NCBI GenBank assembly: GCA_022600195.1
Contig: JAHZKX010000051.1
Coordinates: 1 to 64,000 of the forward strand
Source: Planctomycetota bacterium
GTDB taxonomy: Bacteria; Planctomycetota; Planctomycetia; Planctomycetales; Planctomycetaceae
DNA length: 64,000 bases
Reading direction: 5' to 3'
Part shown: piece after piece, positions 59,140 to 64,000 of the stretch
Position numbering within the stretch: the first letter of the stretch is position 1
Layout: each line of letters begins with the position of its first letter
Position numbers and translations under genes: made by a program
Notes under the pieces: model-generated
Told to the model about the DNA's origin: nothing
The model's database searches: none
Seen by the model: the letters and a program-made list of their open reading frames with translations, nothing else

Positions 59140-60699
59140 ATGCAGCACTTACTAACAGCAGGAGCCCAGCGCGCATTAAAACAGGCAGAACTGATCTCGC
59201 GCGCTTCGGCAGAGTTGGAACTGGATGCAGTACATCTACTGGCAGCACTTGCCTGTGAAGAATCACGGGCAGCCGAAATACTGCAATCACACCAGGTCAA
59301 ATTGAATATGATTCTCACCGAATTTCAGCTTGAACTGCCAGATGATACTTTATCTCCAAAAATAGATGGTCCGGATCAGTCACTTGAGTTTTCAGAGGCG
59401 TTGCACCATTTTTCCTCACTGGGAGAAATTTTGAATCACGCTTTAAAACAGGCCAGTCAATTCGAAGGTCCGACTGAAATAGGAAGCGAGCACCTATTGT
59501 ATGGGCTACTAGCAACTTCAGGCAGGCATTCAGAATGGCTCTCGGCACATGGTATTTTTTCGACAGAATCTCTAGTAGATTCCATCAACGATCACCGTCA
59601 AGCTGCGGACCCTATTGACGTGGATTTCGCGCTCCGTACGGTTTCCACTACAGTCAGTGACCACACAAATACTTTGAGAACCATCGATGCCGCCGCCAAC
59701 CGTCTGCGAGAAGGCTTACGGGTGATAGAAGACTATCTACGTTTTACATTGGACGATGCGCATTTGATGGAGCTCCTCAAAACCAACCGCCACCATCTGG
59801 CAGAAGCGCTCAAGTTCATCGGACAGGAATCACTGATTGCCAGCCGAGATACGCTCAACGATGTCGGAACGAACATCAGTAACACCTCCGAATTTGATCG
59901 ACAAACGATGGAGCATCTGTTGCAGGCAAATTTAAAACGCGTGCAGGAAGCGACGCGCACTCTGGAAGAGTTTTCTAAACTGATCTCTGTGGAGGCGGCT
60001 GCTATTTTTAAGCAGATGCGATACGCCCTTTACACTCTGGAAAAAAGTGTCCTGGCCTGCGTGCACAACCAGAGCAGATTGAAAAATTGCCAGCTTTATT
60101 TACTCGTTTCAGAATCTTTATGTCATCATGGCTCCGGACCCGCTATTCGTGAATCACTGGCAGCGGGGGTGGGCATCGTGCAAATTCGTGAAAAAGAAAT
60201 GACCGACCGTCAACTTCTCGAGCATGGAAAACGTGTGCGTGAGTGGACAAGAGCCGCCGGTGCGATTCTCATCATGAATGACCGACCGGACCTCGCTGTT
60301 GCCATTGACGCCGATGGTGTGCACGTGGGTCAGGAAGAGTTACCAGTCCGCGAAGTGAGAGAAATTGTGGGATCACGGCGATTGATCGGCGTCTCCACAC
60401 ATAACATAGACCAGGCCCGTCAAGCAGTACTGGACGGAGCCGACTATCTGGGAGTCGGTCCCACTTTCCCAACGAGTACAAAAACATTCGCAGAACATGA
60501 ATACGCGGGATTGAATTACGTGAATCAGGTCGCATCAGAAATCACACTCCCCTGGTTCGCCATCGGAGGTATCGATTCAGATAATCTGGAAAAAGTATTA
60601 CAGGCGGGCGCGCGACGTATCGCCATCAGCAGTGCGATTTGCAGTCATGAACATCCCGGCCAGATCACCAGAGAGTTATTGAATTCATTTCCAGATTGA
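59140..60699 (+). CDS. thiE: Clp_N - ThiD2 - ThiE fusion: thiamin-phosphate synthase with ClpC-type N-domain
   Basis: About 519 residues with three parts. Residues 1-165 hold two Clp_N repeats (AQRALKQAELISRASAELE with DAVHLLAALAC, and a second with GSEHLLYGLLA), as in ClpC. Residues about 180-320 match the ThiD2 domain (IDAAANRLREGLRVIEDYLRF). Residues about 325-519 are ThiE: VQIREKEMTDRQLL, MNDRPDLA, DGVHVGQEELP, GVGPTFPTSTK, FAIGGI, AISSAI. ThiE joins the pyrimidine and thiazole moieties to form thiamin phosphate. The ATG at 59140 is chosen because Clp_N begins there; an upstream GTG at 59095 is possible. The dus gene follows 36 bases later. Confidence 0.88.
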   Translation: MQHLLTAGAQRALKQAELISRASAELELDAVHLLAALACEESRAAEILQSHQVKLNMILTEFQLELPDDTLSPKIDGPDQSLEFSEALHHFSSLGEILNHALKQASQFEGPTEIGSEHLLYGLLATSGRHSEWLSAHGIFSTESLVDSINDHRQAADPIDVDFALRTVSTTVSDHTNTLRTIDAAANRLREGLRVIEDYLRFTLDDAHLMELLKTNRHHLAEALKFIGQESLIASRDTLNDVGTNISNTSEFDRQTMEHLLQANLKRVQEATRTLEEFSKLISVEAAAIFKQMRYALYTLEKSVLACVHNQSRLKNCQLYLLVSESLCHHGSGPAIRESLAAGVGIVQIREKEMTDRQLLEHGKRVREWTRAAGAILIMNDRPDLAVAIDADGVHVGQEELPVREVREIVGSRRLIGVSTHNIDQARQAVLDGADYLGVGPTFPTSTKTFAEHEYAGLNYVNQVASEITLPWFAIGGIDSDNLEKVLQAGARRIAISSAICSHEHPGQITRELLNSFPD

Positions 60700-60735
60700 A
60701 ATCCGTTTACTCATAGAGTTAAGTCAGAAATAATT

Positions 60736-61803
60736 ATGTTAGTCAATCAGTTACAGCCGGTGTCTCTCGGCTCTTATCAATTAAAATCGCCTCTGTATCA
60801 AGCGGCTTTGAGTGGCTACAGTGATTATCCAATGCGGGTCATCGCAGCAAAGCTGGGTGCTGCCTACACTCTTTGTGAAGTGATGATTGACCGGATGATT
60901 GTTCAATCCAAGCAGGGTAAACAACACGCGATGATGTACTGTCATCCGGACGAGTTTCCGGTTGGCGGTCAATTAATGGGTTCGGAACCGGAAGAATTTG
61001 GGCCTGCGGCTCAAAGGTTGGTGGAGGCCGGCTTTCATGTGATCGACATTAACTTTGGTTGTCCTGTCAAAAAGGTCATGAGCCGTTGTCGCGGTGGTTA
61101 TCATCTGGGTCAGCCTGAGGGGGCTCTGGAAATTATCTCCCGTGTCCGAGACGCTGTTCCCGACCATTTGCCTGTGACATTAAAAATGAGGCGAGGCATA
61201 GATGATACTGCAGAATCGGAAGACCACTTCTTTCGTATTTTTGATGGTGCCTACGAACGAGGACTGGCTGCCATCACTGTCCATGGACGCACTGTGCATC
61301 AAAAGTATGTGGGACCCAGCAACTGGGAATTCCTCAAACGAGTCAAACAACATGCTGGCCAAAAAACGGTCATTGGCAGTGGTGATCTATTTTCGCCGCA
61401 AGCCTGTATTGATATGTTGCGCGTGACTCAAGTGGATGGCCTTTCAATAGCCCGCGGTGCCATCGGCAATCCCTGGATCTTTCAACAAACTGCTGACTTA
61501 CTCAATGGTCGGCAGATTTCACCTCCCGACGTAGAAGAGCAACGCAATGTGATTACCGAACATTTTGAAATTGCCAGCACGTTTTACGGAGAGAAAAAAG
61601 TCTGTAACACCATGCGCAAATTCGGAATTTTTTATTCGGAACTTCATCCACAACGAAAAGCAGTTCGAGATGCCTTTATCGCTGTCAAAAACAGAGAACA
61701 ATGGTTACAGGTTCTCAAACAGTGGTATTCCGAAAATGCGCCAGGGATATTCCCGGTTGTTGAGAATCCAAATCCACTCTCTGTCGAGAAACCTGCAAAC
61801 TAA
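60736..61803 (+). CDS. tRNA-dihydrouridine synthase
   Basis: A 355-residue flavoenzyme that reduces uridines in tRNA. The TIM-barrel shows SPLYQAALSGYSDYPMR at the start, NFGCPVKKVMSRCRGG with the catalytic Cys, LKMRRG and ITVHGRTVHQKY, and SIARGAIGNPWIF. It is DusB-like. The usual APMAGVTD is replaced by AALSGYSD, a normal variant in planctomycetes to my knowledge. Probably cotranscribed with the thiamin fusion gene upstream. Confidence 0.9.
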   Translation: MLVNQLQPVSLGSYQLKSPLYQAALSGYSDYPMRVIAAKLGAAYTLCEVMIDRMIVQSKQGKQHAMMYCHPDEFPVGGQLMGSEPEEFGPAAQRLVEAGFHVIDINFGCPVKKVMSRCRGGYHLGQPEGALEIISRVRDAVPDHLPVTLKMRRGIDDTAESEDHFFRIFDGAYERGLAAITVHGRTVHQKYVGPSNWEFLKRVKQHAGQKTVIGSGDLFSPQACIDMLRVTQVDGLSIARGAIGNPWIFQQTADLLNGRQISPPDVEEQRNVITEHFEIASTFYGEKKVCNTMRKFGIFYSELHPQRKAVRDAFIAVKNREQWLQVLKQWYSENAPGIFPVVENPNPLSVEKPAN

Positions 61804-61867
61804 AGTCGGTTTATCAATTCTTCGCTTTGCTGAAGACTTTCCCAATTCTGCATCCATCTAAGATTTC

Positions 61868-62761
61868 TCACGACCAGAATTGTCGATCAAGTGTGCGATA
61901 ATTGATGGCTTCACTGACATGGGATGCCGTAATCTGGTCACATTGATCCAGGTCAGCAATCGTCCGACTGATGCGTAAAATTTTGTCGTGTGCTCGCGCC
62001 GAAAGCCCCATTTCTTCCATCGCTGATTTCAATAACGCCTCTGCGTCTGCAGCCAGTTGACTATATTTTCTTAATTGACGAGGCGTCATCCGTCCGTTAT
62101 GTGACGTTGCTTCATTCTCGAAGCGGCGGGCCTGAACCTCCCGGGCTTCGAGTACCTGTTCACGCATTGTTGCACTATTCGTACCTGAGGACTGGTTAGA
62201 AAGTTCGCGGAAAGGGACTGGAGGCACTTCAATATGAATGTCAATTCGATCTAATAACGGTCCGCTGATTTTGGAGAGGTACCGTTCTACCTGGACCGGA
62301 TTACAGGAACATTTCCGACGCGGATCAGACAGATACCCACACGGACAAGGATTCATAGCAGAAATTAACATCACATTTGCGGGGAACGTTACGCTGCCAA
62401 TGGCGCGGGAGATCGTGACTTCCCCCCCTTCTAAAGGTTGTCGCAGCACTTCCAATGTACGGCGATTAAATTCGGGAAGTTCGTCCAGAAACAAAAGTCC
62501 GTTATGAGCCAGACTGATTTCTCCAGGAGCCGGCGTTGATCCCCCTCCCACCAGACCTGCTTCACTAATGGTATGGTGGGGCGTGCGAAACTGCCGCAAC
62601 ATAACCAGAGATTGATCGTTCGACAAGCGACCCATTGCACTGTAAATTCGTGTTGTCTCCAGACTCTCTTCCTGGGAAAGACGGGGTAGAATGGTACTGA
62701 TCCGCGAGGCCAGCAAAGTCTTGCCAGTGCCCGGCGAACCAATCATCAGCATGTTGCATCC
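61868..62761 (-). pseudogene. comM: YifB/ComM-type Mg-chelatase AAA ATPase, N-terminally truncated
   Basis: The 3' part of a comM/yifB gene. The remaining frame reads GCNMLMIGSPGTGKTLLA (Walker A) onward, with LLFLDELPEFNRRTLEVLRQ, AANVMLISAMNPCPCGYL-like and a C-terminal Mg_chelatase_C region. About 200 N-terminal residues are missing. Just upstream of GCN (about 62758-62762) the frame meets stops and the sequence becomes unrelated, next to the recombinase gene. An internal ATG cannot rescue the missing domain, so it is probably non-functional. Confidence 0.82.
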
Positions 62762-62783
62762 AGTTTACCCTTACTCCGTAACA

Positions 62784-62798
62784 CAGGCTGAAAGCCTG
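62784..62798. repeat. perfect hairpin CAGGCT/AGCCTG at the comM break
   Basis: Six-base arms around GAA, 23 bases beyond the end of comM homology. It could be part of an element end or recombination site, or chance. Confidence 0.35.
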
Positions 62799-62898
62799 CT
62801 AACTTACGAAATAGTATTGTGGAGCTAGGGACGTGCACCCCCGAAAAGTGGTAATCCCTGCCGCCTGCTCCATCTATTAACACAGGGAGTCTGTAAAA

Positions 62899-63603
62899 GT
62901 GAGACAGAAAATGAAAATACGAAAAAAGGTATCGGCAAGAAAATCTATTGAGAAAAAAGTATCTCCGGGGGATGCATCTAAATACATTTCTTATGATTGT
63001 ATCAAGCCGGGTGATCAGGTCGTATTGTACTGTAGGGTTTCCACACGTCAGCAAAACTATACAGGCAACCTCGATGCCCAAGAACGCTACCTGCGTACCC
63101 AGGTCACCGAGAGAGGGGCAATAGTAGTGACCGCCGTGCAGTGTGTTGGGTCTGGGTTTTACCCATTTCGTCTAGCATATGCCGCTTCTTTAGCAAAGCA
63201 AAGTGGTGCCAAAATAGTTGCACTTACCACAGACCGTTTTATCCGAAACGAATTTTTCAAGTCGACAGGTTCAAAATTCGAACGAAATGCCCGAGCAAAT
63301 ATAGAGGGACTTGAAACACTAAAACAGTGTGCAGAGGGTATTGAGCTGGTTACCTTAGTTCACCCCAATACGAGCTTGCTCGAATGCTCGGGATGGCAAA
63401 AGAAAATAGGCCAACAGGTCAAAAGTAGGAAAGGAGGCAGACCAAAGAAAAATCCACCTGGATATAAAAAGGAACGTCGACATGAAAAGCTACCAAAAGT
63501 CCGTGAACTTCGAAGTGAAGGAGTAGGGATTAGAGAAACGGCACGAAGGGTTAGCTTGCCTGAAGCCACGGTATGGTATTGGGTGCGCAATTTCTTAAAC
63601 TAG
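62899..63603 (+). CDS. serine recombinase (resolvase/invertase-like), atypical
   Basis: A 234-residue protein. The resolvase core has the nucleophile Ser in VVLYCRVSTRQQ, then LDAQERYLRTQ, and ALTTDRFIRN (compare DRLSRN). A basic N-terminal extension precedes it, and the C-terminus has a Lys/Arg-rich linker and a helix-turn-helix (IRETARRVSLPEATVWYWVRN). GGGAG lies before the GTG at 62899. It sits between truncated comM and another frame, so it likely belongs to a mobile element. Confidence 0.8.
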   Translation: MRQKMKIRKKVSARKSIEKKVSPGDASKYISYDCIKPGDQVVLYCRVSTRQQNYTGNLDAQERYLRTQVTERGAIVVTAVQCVGSGFYPFRLAYAASLAKQSGAKIVALTTDRFIRNEFFKSTGSKFERNARANIEGLETLKQCAEGIELVTLVHPNTSLLECSGWQKKIGQQVKSRKGGRPKKNPPGYKKERRHEKLPKVRELRSEGVGIRETARRVSLPEATVWYWVRNFLN

Positions 63604-63903
63604 AAGTATTACCCAAATAAGCAGGTGCTACGAATCTAGGGGAATCTTGGCAATATGCCCGGCAAGTAGTTTGTAAATACCACTACTACATGCAGTAAGC
63701 ATTGGTTGTAATTGGTGGGCAGGAAAGAGCATGGACCTACCCACCCGTGGCGCTGCACCCTTGTAATGACGGACCAGACCGACAACACCACACATAGCCG
63801 TACTTTAGCCAAACAGGAAAATGCGTTTGCTTTATGACCAAAGTAAATACTTTTTTAAACGTGTAGACGTACTACACGGTAACCTTTTATTGAGAGACTT
63901 ATT
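63604..63903. other. intergenic part of the putative element
   Basis: About 300 bases. It holds a 9-bp imperfect hairpin (63716-63745) with no T tract and the palindrome at 63860-63878. No gene seen. Confidence 0.4.
63860..63878. promoter_or_regulatory. inverted repeat, possible operator before the last gene
   Basis: CGTGTAG-ACGTA-CTACACG, perfect 7-base arms, 25 bases before the start codon at 63904. Size and position fit a repressor or recombinase binding site. Confidence 0.4.
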
Positions 63904-64000
63904 ATGCCACGACACAATACACCACACCACACTGATGGCGACGGCATTGGGAAAAAGCTTAAAGGCCTTAAGCTACTCGAAAGAGTAGAACACCTAACTG
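63904..64000 (+). CDS. start of a hypothetical protein, cut by the window end
   Basis: An ATG followed by 31 more codons, open to the right edge. The start is His-rich (MPRHNTPHHTDGDGIGKKLK), then charged. No ribosome site is strong. No family can be named. It follows the recombinase on the same strand and could be the element's next gene. Confidence 0.45.
   Translation, partial: MPRHNTPHHTDGDGIGKKLKGLKLLERVEHLT

Noticed and set aside
62746..63081. 111-codon minus-strand frame spanning the comM break
   Set aside because: It overlaps the recombinase gene antisense and ends inside comM in another frame; no family features.

Overview
The window looks like chromosomal DNA of a planctomycete, most likely a Gimesia-like member of the Planctomycetales. 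This rests on gene content, not on a database match: moderate GC, many unlinked single genes, GYF_2-domain membrane proteins, MoxR/DUF58/BatA-type operons, a DUF255 protein with an extra domain, an ammonium-transporter/histidine-kinase fusion, and a thiamine synthase with ThiD2 and Clp_N domains. Housekeeping genes include rnd, lnt, moeA, an anthranilate/PABA amidotransferase, pyk, carB, rsgA, rnpB, tRNA-Leu(CAG), csrA, clpC and a dus gene.

Layout. 1-5.2 kb: small ORF at the edge, orphan motB, RNase D, a small secreted protein, and a tandem pair of membrane proteins sharing one C-terminal domain (one copy with three GYF_2 domains). 5.4-9.4 kb: lnt, moeA and a trpG/pabA-type glutamine amidotransferase, all on the minus strand. 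9.7-16.3 kb: a CapD/FlaA1-type nucleotide-sugar dehydratase/epimerase and an RND/MMPL exporter, convergent with a shortened accessory SecA. 16.6-26.3 kb, all minus: orphan DNA methyltransferase, thioredoxin-like protein, Ldh_2-family dehydrogenase, PQQ-type beta-propeller with a decayed relic of a paralogue upstream, small anchored protein, pyruvate kinase, DUF255 protein fused to a DsbD-like domain. 26.4-34.2 kb: a lone moxR, a Tat-exported alpha/beta hydrolase, and an operon moxR-DUF58-BatA/VWA. 34.2-37.7 kb: a 59-residue charged micro-protein, a Tsr3/DUF367-like protein and the Amt-kinase-receiver fusion. 38.4-45.6 kb: carB, a beta-helix protein, rsgA, an FHA protein and RNase P RNA. 45.8-52 kb is more accessory: an Asn/Tyr/Arg-rich secreted protein with a clear terminator, a Sel1 lipoprotein, a stretch of odd composition, tRNA-Leu, a DcaP-like porin, a lipoprotein and a RelE/ParE-type toxin-antitoxin pair. 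52-61.8 kb: cstA and csrA (divergent), a methyltransferase, clpC, then divergently a Clp_N-ThiD2-ThiE fusion and dus. 61.9-64 kb: a yifB/comM gene cut off at its Walker A region next to a serine-recombinase-like gene, which looks like the edge of a mobile element continuing past the window.

The most unusual item is the Clp_N-ThiD2-ThiE fusion facing clpC: ClpC-type N-domains are attached to a thiamin-phosphate synthase, suggesting (inference) that thiamin synthesis is physically linked to the ClpC protease machinery. Other notable items are the ammonium sensor kinase, the DUF255-DsbD fusion, the interrupted comM with its recombinase, and the accessory SecA. No CRISPR array, prophage or complete insertion sequence was seen.
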